From a bacterium 42_11 (GTDB lineage: Bacteria > Synergistota > GBS-1), in the NCBI GenBank assembly GCA_001508835.1, contig LGFB01000067.1, positions 1-7,071 of the forward strand: a DNA stretch of 7,071 nt, read 5' to 3'. Positions 1 through 6,501 of the stretch are shown in pieces. A program made the position numbers and the translations under genes. The notes below the pieces were generated by a model that was not told the DNA's origin, did no database searches, and worked only from the letters and a program-made list of their open reading frames with translations. Position 1 is the first letter of the stretch. Every line of letters starts with the position of its first letter.

Positions 1-139
1 AAAGGCCATTAACATCTACAGAAACGAGAAGACCAAATTCAATGAGGCTATCAGAAAAGCTATGCGTCTTGATTTTTCGTGGTCAAGTAGAGCAAAGCTT
101 TATTTAGAGGTTTATAGAAAGGTAGCAAAAAAGAGGTGA
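1..139 (+). CDS. glgA: Glycogen synthase, C-terminal end (partial, 5' end outside window)
   Basis: The reading frame is open from base 2 to a TGA at 137-139 and encodes the last 45 residues of a protein that begins left of the window. The tail carries a Phe-Ser-Trp followed about nine residues later by a Tyr-Leu-Glu-Val-Tyr-Arg segment. This is the usual C-terminal helix of GT5 glycogen/starch synthases, in which a conserved Trp precedes a Y-x-x-x-Y helix. The family transfers glucose from ADP-glucose to a growing alpha-1,4-glucan in the cytoplasm. Only the tail is visible, so the call rests on this short similarity and on glgC lying 7 bases downstream, a very common pairing. Its stop codon overlaps the glgC ribosome binding site, which suggests coupled translation. 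Another GT-B glycosyltransferase cannot be fully excluded. Confidence 0.75.
   Translation, partial: KAINIYRNEKTKFNEAIRKAMRLDFSWSSRAKLYLEVYRKVAKKR
132..139 (+). promoter_or_regulatory. Ribosome binding site deciding the TTG start of glgC
   Basis: AGAGGTGA is a strong match to the Shine-Dalgarno consensus. It lies inside the last codons and stop of glgA, with its core ending 8 bases before a TTG at 147. No other in-frame start lies near: the next is ATG at 180, too far away, and using it would remove part of the first beta strand of GlgC. Confidence 0.7.
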
Positions 140-146
140 AGATACT

Positions 147-1430
147 TTGTTTTATGGGGAATACGGTAAAGTCTTAGCAATGGTTTTAGCCGGTGGGAAA
201 GGAACGAGGCTATACCCTTTAACTAAATACAGAACGAAGCCAGCAGTATATTTCGCAGCAAAGTATAGAATCATTGACTTTGCTCTATCAAACCTCGTGA
301 ACTCCGGTTTCCTCTCCATATATGTGCTTGTTCAATTTAAAAGCCAATCTCTAAACGAACATATATCAAGAGGCTGGCAACTTGGTGGAGCTCTAAGGGA
401 TAGAAACATATTTATATCTACTGTGCCACCCCAAATGTGGACTGGTGAGCATTGGTATAAGGGAACAGCCGATGCTATCTACCAAAATATCCATTTAATA
501 ACTACCTTCGATGCTGACAGAATAATCATTCTTGCAGCTGACCACGTTTACAAAATGGATGTAAGACAATTCATGGAGTTTCACTTAAAAAACAAGGCAG
601 ATATAACCATATGCGCCACGGTAGTTCCCAAAGAAGAGGCAAGGTCCTTTGGAGTCATTCAAGTAGACGAAAAAAACAGGGTCATCGGTTTTCACGAAAA
701 GGTTGCAGACCCTCCTGAAATACCTGGAAAGAAAGGCTTTTGCTTTGCATCTATGGGGAATTACATCTTCGAAAGAGAAGTTATAGAAGAAGTACTACCT
801 GAGGACGCACATGACCCATTAAGCAGCCATGATTTCGGTAAGGATATATTTCCAAAGGCATACAAGAAATACAAAGTTTATGCTTATGATTTCACCACCA
901 ACAAAATTCCTGGAAATGACAAACCCTATTGGAGGGACGTAGGTACAATTCAATCCTACTGGACAGCTCACATGGATATTCTCCGCCCCGATCCCGAGTT
1001 AAATCTCTATAACTTTCAATGGCCCATAAAAACGGTAAGCTACGGCGATCCCCCCGCTTACATATATCCAGCAGATGGATATAAACCACTCGTAGTGGAA
1101 ACTCTGCAAGCTGAAGGTAGTAGAGTATTAGGAGCAACGGTAATAAGGTCAGTATTGGGAAGAAACTGTATAATTAACCCTGGAGCCAAAGTTGAAGAAT
1201 GTATAATAGGGAAAATGTCTATTATAGGAGAGAAATGTAAATTAAGAAGGGTCATTGTAGATGCGAATGTTTACATACCGCCAAAAACGGTAATAGGATA
1301 TGACTTAGAAGAAGATGCAAATCGCTACTACCTTGACGAAAGTGGAATAGTAGTAGTAGCCATGCCGTCTATCTTCCTCAGGTCAGAGAAGAAATACTAC
1401 ACCTACGGATGGGAAGAAATCGCCATATAA
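147..1430 (+). CDS. glgC: Glucose-1-phosphate adenylyltransferase (ADP-glucose pyrophosphorylase)
   Basis: This enzyme makes ADP-glucose and pyrophosphate from ATP and glucose-1-phosphate, the committed step of bacterial glycogen synthesis, in the cytoplasm. The 427 residues are full length for the family. The N-terminal nucleotidyltransferase domain shows GGKGTRL at 16-22, the R-x-KPAV segment at 29-34, WYKGTADA at 103-110, the catalytic Asp in ADHVYKMD (Asp132), the glucose-1-phosphate-type EK pair (Glu184-Lys185), SSHDFGKD at 226-233 and YWRDVGT at 261-267. The C-terminal part, from about 320, has the isoleucine/valine-rich repeats of a left-handed beta helix and an EEDANRYY segment like that of enterobacterial GlgC. 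It resembles the proteobacterial type more than the Thermotoga type. Odd features: Ala-Ala (37-38) replaces the usual Gly-Gly, Ala131 replaces the Gly before Asp-His, and Tyr28 stands where E. coli has activator Lys39. It starts with TTG and follows glgA by 7 bases. Confidence 0.96.
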   Translation: MFYGEYGKVLAMVLAGGKGTRLYPLTKYRTKPAVYFAAKYRIIDFALSNLVNSGFLSIYVLVQFKSQSLNEHISRGWQLGGALRDRNIFISTVPPQMWTGEHWYKGTADAIYQNIHLITTFDADRIIILAADHVYKMDVRQFMEFHLKNKADITICATVVPKEEARSFGVIQVDEKNRVIGFHEKVADPPEIPGKKGFCFASMGNYIFEREVIEEVLPEDAHDPLSSHDFGKDIFPKAYKKYKVYAYDFTTNKIPGNDKPYWRDVGTIQSYWTAHMDILRPDPELNLYNFQWPIKTVSYGDPPAYIYPADGYKPLVVETLQAEGSRVLGATVIRSVLGRNCIINPGAKVEECIIGKMSIIGEKCKLRRVIVDANVYIPPKTVIGYDLEEDANRYYLDESGIVVVAMPSIFLRSEKKYYTYGWEEIAI

Positions 1431-1436
1431 AGGAGG
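1431..1436 (+). promoter_or_regulatory. Ribosome binding site for the TPP enzyme (TTG start)
   Basis: AGGAGG sits immediately after the glgC stop codon and 10 bases before the TTG at 1447. It is the best Shine-Dalgarno match in the left block with an unusual start codon. It supports TTG as the true start, because the first residues (Lys-Gly-Ala-Arg-Ala-Ile-Leu) already belong to the first helix of the TPP-enzyme fold. Confidence 0.7.
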
Positions 1437-1446
1437 AAAATATCTC

Positions 1447-3171
1447 TTGAAAGGTGCAAGAGCCATATTAGAAACCCTTAAAGAATATAACGTCAAGCAC
1501 GTCTTTGGATTACCAGGGGAAACTTCAATATCCTGGTATTTAGAATGGCAAAACTTTCCAGAGATAAAACATGTACTTACGAGAGATGAAAGAAGCGCGT
1601 GCTTCATGGCTGATGGATACGCCAAGGTAAGCTTTAAGCCTGGCATATGTGAAGCTCCGAGTGTTGGAGCAACCCATGTAATACCTGGGATTGTCGAAGC
1701 GAACAAGTCATCAACACCTCTAATAGTGATAACAACAGATGTACCCTTGAACGTGGAAAAGAAAAACATGCTAACAGGATTTGACCAAACCCCTCTATTC
1801 CAATCCATTACTAAGGAGAGTATAATGATCTATAAAGCTTCAGATATACCTTTTGCCTTTAGAAGAGCCTTTAGGTTAGCAACCACAGGCAAAACTGGTC
1901 CTGTCCATTTAAGAATTCCAATGAACATTTTAGAAGAAGACTTCCCAGGCAATAACTTAGAAGTTCAAAGAGAGTTCTCAACTTACCCCAGCCACAGATT
2001 CTGTGCAAACATAGAAGAGATAAGAAAGGCTATAAAGCTTATCCTAAAAAGTGAAAAACCTTTGATAATTTGCGGGCAGGGGGTATTATACTCTTCCGCA
2101 TGGGAAGAGGTGCAAAGATTAGCCGAAACACTTGATATACCTGTTGGAACTACAATCTCAGGGAAAGGAAGCTTCCCAGAAACTCACCCTTTATCTATAG
2201 GCGTGGTAGGTATCAGAGGAGGAACTCCTTTATCTAACAAAATAGTAGAGGAATCTGACTTAATCTTTTACATCGGCTGTAATACGGACTATGTTACTAC
2301 AGATGGTTGGGAACTTCCAAGCGCCAATTCAAACAAAAAGATCATACACCTTGACATAAGCGAAACGGAAGTCTCCAACAACTATGTAACTGAAGTAATA
2401 CTCATAGGAGACGCTAAAAGCTCCTTAGGGATGATGCTAAAAACTTTTCAAGAAGAGTTTAATAAGATACAAAGCCAAGCAAGAAAACAATGGGCAGAGG
2501 GGGTTACCAAAAAACTCAAGCTTTACAGAAACGAACTAAAAGAGAAGGCAAGTTTACCTTCTCCTAAAGGACTGAATCCGCTTTCGGCCATAGAAATTCT
2601 CAACGAAATGCTTAACGAAAGCGTTGTCATGGCTATAGACCCAGGAACAAGCGCAATTTATTCCTCTGCCTTTCTTAAAGCCAAAAAGGCCGGCAGAAGC
2701 TTTCTTTTTAACTTCTCCTTAGGGGCGCTAGGATACGCTATACCCGCTGCCATAGGAGCTTATTACGCAAATCCCGATCTAACAATAATCGCTTTAACAG
2801 GAGACGGAAGTTTGGGGTTTACTCTTGGAGAGCTAGAAACTATTGCAAGAGAAGAATGTAACATAAAAATAATCTTATTCAAGAACGACAGTTTTGGATG
2901 GATAAGAGCTACTATGAAACTTTCCTACGGCAATAAGCACTTCTCGACCGAATTTAAGGAAATAGAATATTATAAGGTAGCACAAGCCTTTGGTATAGAT
3001 TCTTACAAAGCCGAAACTCCTCATGAATTTAAACTACTGATAGAAAAGGCACTTAAAGTCAAAAAACCCTTCTTTATAGAAATAAATACACCAACTGAGG
3101 ATGAACTTGTCCCCCCTGTTCCTTCCTGGCTTAAGAAAGCTAAAGAATTAGGATTACCGTATGTAGTATAA
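1447..3171 (+). CDS. Thiamine-diphosphate-dependent enzyme, acetolactate synthase-like, uncharacterised subfamily
   Basis: The 574-residue protein has the three-domain layout of the acetolactate synthase/pyruvate oxidase group. The N-terminal pyrimidine-binding domain (about 1-165) has the catalytic glutamate, Glu48, in RDERSACFMADGYA. The central domain (about 190-330) carries the GKGSFPETHPL segment. The C-terminal diphosphate-binding domain (about 375-555) has GDGSLG at 452-457 and the Asn ligand in KND (479-481), the normal Mg-TPP motif. It differs from classical IlvB. After ICEA (67-70) it reads PSVGATH where acetolactate synthases have S-GPGATN. It has FGWIRA after KND. It ends with VPPVPSW (555-561). 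I recall the CE-PS-GATY and VPPV-W patterns from a clade annotated only as TPP-binding protein. No ilvN regulatory subunit or ilvC is adjacent. The substrate is unknown. The gene begins 16 bases after glgC, and its stop overlaps a TATAAT before the MFS gene. Confidence 0.85.
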   Translation: MKGARAILETLKEYNVKHVFGLPGETSISWYLEWQNFPEIKHVLTRDERSACFMADGYAKVSFKPGICEAPSVGATHVIPGIVEANKSSTPLIVITTDVPLNVEKKNMLTGFDQTPLFQSITKESIMIYKASDIPFAFRRAFRLATTGKTGPVHLRIPMNILEEDFPGNNLEVQREFSTYPSHRFCANIEEIRKAIKLILKSEKPLIICGQGVLYSSAWEEVQRLAETLDIPVGTTISGKGSFPETHPLSIGVVGIRGGTPLSNKIVEESDLIFYIGCNTDYVTTDGWELPSANSNKKIIHLDISETEVSNNYVTEVILIGDAKSSLGMMLKTFQEEFNKIQSQARKQWAEGVTKKLKLYRNELKEKASLPSPKGLNPLSAIEILNEMLNESVVMAIDPGTSAIYSSAFLKAKKAGRSFLFNFSLGALGYAIPAAIGAYYANPDLTIIALTGDGSLGFTLGELETIAREECNIKIILFKNDSFGWIRATMKLSYGNKHFSTEFKEIEYYKVAQAFGIDSYKAETPHEFKLLIEKALKVKKPFFIEINTPTEDELVPPVPSWLKKAKELGLPYVV

Positions 3172-3172
3172 T
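3167..3172 (+). promoter_or_regulatory. Candidate -10 element of a leaderless promoter for the MFS gene
   Basis: A perfect TATAAT overlaps the TAA stop of the TPP-enzyme gene. Seven bases separate it from the ATG at 3180, so transcription would begin at about 3179-3180, on the start codon itself. There is no Shine-Dalgarno sequence ahead of this ATG, unlike the other genes of the block. No TTGACA-like -35 is seen 16-18 bases upstream (3143-3150 reads AAGAATTA). In AT-rich DNA the hexamer can arise by chance, and translational coupling to the upstream gene is the alternative. Confidence 0.35.
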
Positions 3173-3179
3173 ATCCCAC

Positions 3180-4325
3180 ATGAAAAACATAATCACACTA
3201 ACCATAACCATTAACATTCTTGTCTGCTCTCTCTTTTCATGGTACTTCCTCCTTCCGGTATACCTTAAAACCTTGGGAGCCTCAGAGAAAGTAATTAACA
3301 TCGCTTACTTTCTCTTTAACCTAACCTTTTATATCGGGCAGATACCGGGCGGGGTATTAAGCGACAAGCTCGGAAGAAAACCGGTAATAGTGGCAACAAC
3401 ACTTCTTTATGCTCTCTCAGGATATGGCATGTATCTCTCCTCAAACTGGTTAGAAGCTTCCATATTTTATTCCCTGGCCTGTATTTCAAGTTCCGTTCAA
3501 CTACCTGCCATATACGCCATGATATTCGAATCTCAAAAGCGGAGGGGGTTTTCCTTTGGTATGACAAGCTTTTCTTATAACCTCGGAATAGCATTAGGAC
3601 CACTTCTCGGGGCATTCCTTATTAAAAAAGGAAACATCAGAGACCTGCTTCTCTTATACTCCGTAACTGCTCTAATTGTAAGCATCCTTCGCTTGACCTT
3701 CCTGGAAGAAACCCTTTCCCGACAACAAAAACTGAAGGAAAAAGACAAAATTAAAATAGGAAGGCAAGAGCTTCTTATACTTACGGGTGGGATATTTTTC
3801 TTTCTGAGCGTAAGCCTTACCATTAACGGACCTTACATATCTCTCTTTCTAAAAGAAGGGCTTTCTTTATCAGAACAAGAAATAAATCTGACCTTCACAA
3901 AAATAGGAATCGCAACAGCACTTACATGTTTAGTTCTTGGAAAAATAATAGACTTCGTAGACTCAGCAAAAACATGGGCTATAACATCTTTCCTTCACCC
4001 TCTAACTCTATTCTTATGGAGCTACTACTTTAAATTATCTATGGGAATCCTTATAATATCATGTATATTAGCTGAAGCTGCATACATAGCTCATCCTATA
4101 CTGGTTTCCAGAATGTTCCCGAAGGAGCAAAGAGGAAAAGGCTTAGGATTTTTCGGCTTCATAACAGGTAGCATTGGGTCAGTTTCTCCACTGTTGGTAA
4201 ACCTATTTGACGACAAAAAGAGTCTATACACACCTTTCGTTCTGGCAACCCTCTTTGGTTTCTTAAGTTTCTGGTTTATAATAAAATCAGGAGGTGGTCT
4301 TAAAAATGAACCGCAGCAAAAGTAG
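3180..4325 (+). CDS. Major facilitator superfamily transporter, substrate unknown
   Basis: This 381-residue integral membrane protein is built of about 12 hydrophobic helices, the length of a compact MFS permease. The loop between helices 2 and 3 has the MFS signature A, GGVLSDKLGRKP at 57-68 with its Asp62 and Arg66. Helix 5 has a motif-C-like NLGIALGPLLG at 134-144. A charged cytoplasmic loop at about 175-196 (many Lys, Glu and Gln) divides the two six-helix halves. A second, weaker A-like site (LGKIIDFVDS, 253-262) begins the second half. Family members exchange or export small solutes using ion gradients. Nothing in the sequence fixes the substrate; sugar or drug export are both possible. 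The ATG has no visible ribosome binding site and lies 8 bases after the previous stop. The 3' end overlaps the ECF gene by 20 bases, suggesting joint expression. Confidence 0.88.
   Translation: MKNIITLTITINILVCSLFSWYFLLPVYLKTLGASEKVINIAYFLFNLTFYIGQIPGGVLSDKLGRKPVIVATTLLYALSGYGMYLSSNWLEASIFYSLACISSSVQLPAIYAMIFESQKRRGFSFGMTSFSYNLGIALGPLLGAFLIKKGNIRDLLLLYSVTALIVSILRLTFLEETLSRQQKLKEKDKIKIGRQELLILTGGIFFFLSVSLTINGPYISLFLKEGLSLSEQEINLTFTKIGIATALTCLVLGKIIDFVDSAKTWAITSFLHPLTLFLWSYYFKLSMGILIISCILAEAAYIAHPILVSRMFPKEQRGKGLGFFGFITGSIGSVSPLLVNLFDDKKSLYTPFVLATLFGFLSFWFIIKSGGGLKNEPQQK
4289..4298 (+). promoter_or_regulatory. Ribosome binding site deciding the ATG start of the ECF gene
   Basis: AGGAGGTGGT lies inside the last codons of the MFS gene and is nearly a full anti-Shine-Dalgarno complement. 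Its core ends about 9 bases before the ATG at 4306. The in-frame GTG at 4294 lies within the binding site itself, so it cannot be the main start. The real protein is therefore 164 residues, not 168. Confidence 0.75.
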
Positions 4326-4800
4326 AAAAATAGCAATGCTATCCATCTATAGTGCCCTTGTATGTGTTGCCACATTCATTCACGTTCCAATCCCGGGCTA
4401 CAAAATATACTTTAATTTAGGAGAAGGAGCTATATACACAATAGCTCTTCTCTTTGGGGGGATTGCTGGAGGCATTGCTGGGGGATTAGGTTCTGCTTTA
4501 GCTGATTTAATCTTGGGCTACCCTTTATGGGCTCCATTTACCCTTATCATAAAAGGAACGGAGGGCTTTGTAGTAGGTAAGATAGGAAGAAAGAACAGAA
4601 CGTTGGCTTTAATGATTGGACCTGCAATTATGATAGCAGGATATGCATCCTCTGCCGGGCTTCTCTATGGAATGGGAGCCGTACCAATAGAAGCTTTAAC
4701 GGACATAGTTCAATGTTCTGTAGGAGTTCTAGTAGCTATCCCTCTTGTAAGAGTTCTACATAAAAGTGCCTTAGAAGAGAAGTTCAACCCTCATCTATGA
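4306..4800 (+). CDS. ECF transporter S component (substrate-binding membrane subunit)
   Basis: This 164-residue hydrophobic protein of about five to six helices has the size and layout of S components of energy-coupling factor importers, which capture a vitamin or other micronutrient in the membrane. Recognisable family features are the FNLGEGAIY segment at 36-44, a glycine-rich helix (GGIAGGIAGGLGSALAD, 51-67), LGYPLWAPFTLIIKG at 70-84 and EGFVVGKIG at 86-94. These resemble the riboflavin-type S-component family once called DUF1393. Helix 1 has small residues (Ser13, Ala17) in the place where S components often carry the A-x-x-x-A contact to EcfT. No EcfA/EcfT genes are in the window, so a shared module encoded elsewhere is likely (group II). 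Substrate specificity is unknown. The gene overlaps the MFS gene by 20 bases upstream and the opposite-strand gene by 17 bases at its 3' end. Confidence 0.85.
   Translation: MNRSKSRKIAMLSIYSALVCVATFIHVPIPGYKIYFNLGEGAIYTIALLFGGIAGGIAGGLGSALADLILGYPLWAPFTLIIKGTEGFVVGKIGRKNRTLALMIGPAIMIAGYASSAGLLYGMGAVPIEALTDIVQCSVGVLVAIPLVRVLHKSALEEKFNPHL
4784..4800. other. Tail-to-tail overlap of two genes, no terminator seen
   Basis: The plus-strand ECF gene stops at 4798-4800 (TGA). The minus-strand PPDK-N-like gene stops at 4786-4784 (TGA on that strand), so the last 17 bases code on both strands. I see no compact GC-rich hairpin with a T-run on either strand around this point. The two transcripts must therefore overlap or end by another route such as Rho. 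Confidence 0.85.
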
Positions 4801-6487
4801 CAATACCTATACTCTTCTCGCCATTAAGATAAGCAGAAAAACAACCCTTATATACCCTAATGGCTGGGTGTTTCCCCAACTCGTAGGGTTTACTTTCAAA
4901 CCAATCTTTATTAAAGACATTGCCATCCGCACCAACAAATACAGGAAGGTAAAAAATTCCATCAACATCTAAATCGGCAAAGAAGTGAGTTCCATATGAA
5001 AGCTCTGGTGTAAAACCCTTTTCAAGGATACCAATTTCTACTATTAATCCACAATTAGATATTTCACTATATTCAACAGGAACTCCCTGATAAGGATTAG
5101 TGCTTCCCCATCTCCCTGGCCCTATTAATATAAAGCTTTCTCCTTCCAAACTCCTATTAATTTTCCCTATCTCGCGAGCAACCACAAAGGGATCAAAAAA
5201 TTCTACATATTTCCAGGGATCAACATAAACGATATGACGAACCTTTTCTAAAATACCATTTGTAAGCATCTTGTTACCTCGAAGTATAATCCTTTCCTCA
5301 GGAACCCCCCTTGGCAAAGCCACAGGTCTGTAAGACTCGTAACTCGATAAAGGTCTTAACTGAACTAATGCGAAAAAGCTCTCTCGAGGCTCCGAAGCAA
5401 ACTCTATATCAACAGGCATTCCCATTTCTCTCTCAAACAACTTAAATAGAAAGCCCACCAACCTAAAGAAATTGGGGTAAGCTTTAGGAAAACCATCAAA
5501 GGTGAATATTATTTTGCCTTCGCTGAAAAGAGAAAAATTCGTTATCATCCCAGACTCAAAAGAAAAAACGCTTGCTATTTTCCCAAAATCGGGATGATAT
5601 TTTATTAAATCTTTCCTTTCATTTATGTTATAGGTCTTAAACTCTCCCGTCTCAAGATCGATAAGATCGAAATTCTCTTGTGAGTACCTCATTATCTCAT
5701 AAGGATTATTGCCTTCCGGCCTAAGAGCAAGATTAGAAAGGGAAAATATCCTTGCATAGTTCCTGCCTGTACATCTTGTGCCTAATCCGAAAACAATTCT
5801 AATAACCCCATCTTCAATCCGAATTCTTTCCGTCCATCTACGATAATTACGAGAAAAGCCTACCCCCGCAACTTCTGGATAAAACTCTTTCCCACGTGGC
5901 CTTCCTATAAGCTGTTGAACTATTACACCCATCCTCTCACCGCTTAGTGATCTTTTCCTTCTATACTCATTAGCAGCAGGGTTATAAGTACTGGCATAGA
6001 TTTTCTTTATAGCAAGAGTTAATTCCCGCAATCTTTCCTCCAAGCTACCCCTATTGGAAACGAAGAGAGTAAGATACTTTCCCGCAAAGGAATATTTTAT
6101 GCTATCCTCAAGCAATGAGGAAGAACGAATGGCCAAGGGGTAATTCATTTCGCCCAACCATTTTTTGAAATCTTCAACTACTGAATTTGGGAAAGTGGCT
6201 TTTAAAAAAGCCTCTTTTATCTCATCCCAATCACTACCTTCTATTACATCTTCCAATGAATTAACTCTGATGAATTCTTCGAAAATTTCTGTGCTTATAA
6301 ACCTGCTAGGAGGGATGTATACCGGCCAGGGAGGGATCTCACTAACATTCTCGAGAACAAACTTAGCAAAGAGCAATCCCTTTGCTTTCCCCCCCAAGCT
6401 TCCCTCCCCCAAAATGAAGTTTTTTTCTTCTACATAATCCCTTGGATTAAAATCCAAGTAATTTTTAACCTTAGTCCCATTAAACAA
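4784..6487 (-). CDS. PEP/pyruvate-binding (PPDK N-terminal) domain protein without phosphohistidine domain
   Basis: The 567-residue protein begins with an ATP-grasp-like domain of the kind that binds ATP in pyruvate phosphate dikinase and PEP synthase. Visible motifs (numbered from the TTG start) are LGGKAKGL at 31-38 (Lys34), AIRSSSLLED at 119-128 (Arg121) then SFAGKY, the VIVQQLIG strand near 188-195, FGLGTRCTG at 233-241, and DIEF (Glu362) followed by VQLRPL (Gln376, Arg378). These match the ATP-site residues of PPDK by eye. The usual next parts, the swivel domain with a T-S-H phosphohistidine and the PEP-binding barrel, are absent. Instead there is a C-terminal domain of about 165-190 residues with GPGRWGS (456-462) and SYGTHFFADL (497-506), which I recognise from uncharacterised PEP/pyruvate-binding proteins. 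The function is unknown. GTG at 6496 is an alternative start, but the ribosome site favours TTG at 6487. It lies just downstream of the UPF0210 gene, probably in the same operon. Confidence 0.85.
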   Translation of the reverse strand: MFNGTKVKNYLDFNPRDYVEEKNFILGEGSLGGKAKGLLFAKFVLENVSEIPPWPVYIPPSRFISTEIFEEFIRVNSLEDVIEGSDWDEIKEAFLKATFPNSVVEDFKKWLGEMNYPLAIRSSSLLEDSIKYSFAGKYLTLFVSNRGSLEERLRELTLAIKKIYASTYNPAANEYRRKRSLSGERMGVIVQQLIGRPRGKEFYPEVAGVGFSRNYRRWTERIRIEDGVIRIVFGLGTRCTGRNYARIFSLSNLALRPEGNNPYEIMRYSQENFDLIDLETGEFKTYNINERKDLIKYHPDFGKIASVFSFESGMITNFSLFSEGKIIFTFDGFPKAYPNFFRLVGFLFKLFEREMGMPVDIEFASEPRESFFALVQLRPLSSYESYRPVALPRGVPEERIILRGNKMLTNGILEKVRHIVYVDPWKYVEFFDPFVVAREIGKINRSLEGESFILIGPGRWGSTNPYQGVPVEYSEISNCGLIVEIGILEKGFTPELSYGTHFFADLDVDGIFYLPVFVGADGNVFNKDWFESKPYELGKHPAIRVYKGCFSAYLNGEKSIGIVIDEG

Positions 6488-6491
6488 AAAT

Positions 6492-6501
6492 ATCACTCCC
6501 T
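6492..6501 (-). promoter_or_regulatory. Ribosome binding site for the PPDK-N-like gene
   Basis: On the minus strand AGGGAGTGAT covers the stop codon of the UPF0210 gene. It matches the consensus AGGAGGTGAT at all but two positions. The GTG at 6496 lies within it, whereas TTG at 6487 sits 8 bases after the GGAG core. This supports a TTG start and translational coupling to the upstream gene. Confidence 0.55.

Noticed and set aside
892..1808. Minus-strand open frames opposite glgC and the TPP-enzyme gene
   Set aside because: They lie fully over strongly recognised genes, have no recognisable domains and no convincing ribosome site; they are frame shadows.
1447..3171. Naming the TPP enzyme ilvB
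   Set aside because: Several signature positions differ from acetolactate synthases and no branched-chain biosynthesis gene is nearby.
3316..4375. Minus-strand open frames opposite the MFS and ECF genes
   Set aside because: They are Arg/Ser/Pro-rich sequences typical of the antisense of membrane-protein genes, with no family features.
4773..4818. Possible terminator hairpin from agaagag (4773-4779) and ctcttct (4812-4818)
   Set aside because: The stem is 7 base pairs of mixed A/G with a loop of over 30 bases and no following T-run; it is unlikely to terminate transcription.
4843..4890. aaccct / agggtt inverted repeat near the 3' end of the minus-strand gene
   Set aside because: A 6-base stem with a loop of about 36 bases inside coding sequence is expected by chance.
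5018..5027. GTH within SYGTHFF as a PPDK-like phosphohistidine site
   Set aside because: The surrounding residues do not match the G-x-T-S-H-A-A swivel motif; kept only as a testable idea, not as an annotation.
6165..6437. Plus-strand 90-residue open frame within the PPDK-N-like gene
   Set aside because: It is antisense to a conserved coding region (the LGGK and RSSS part) and has low-complexity composition.
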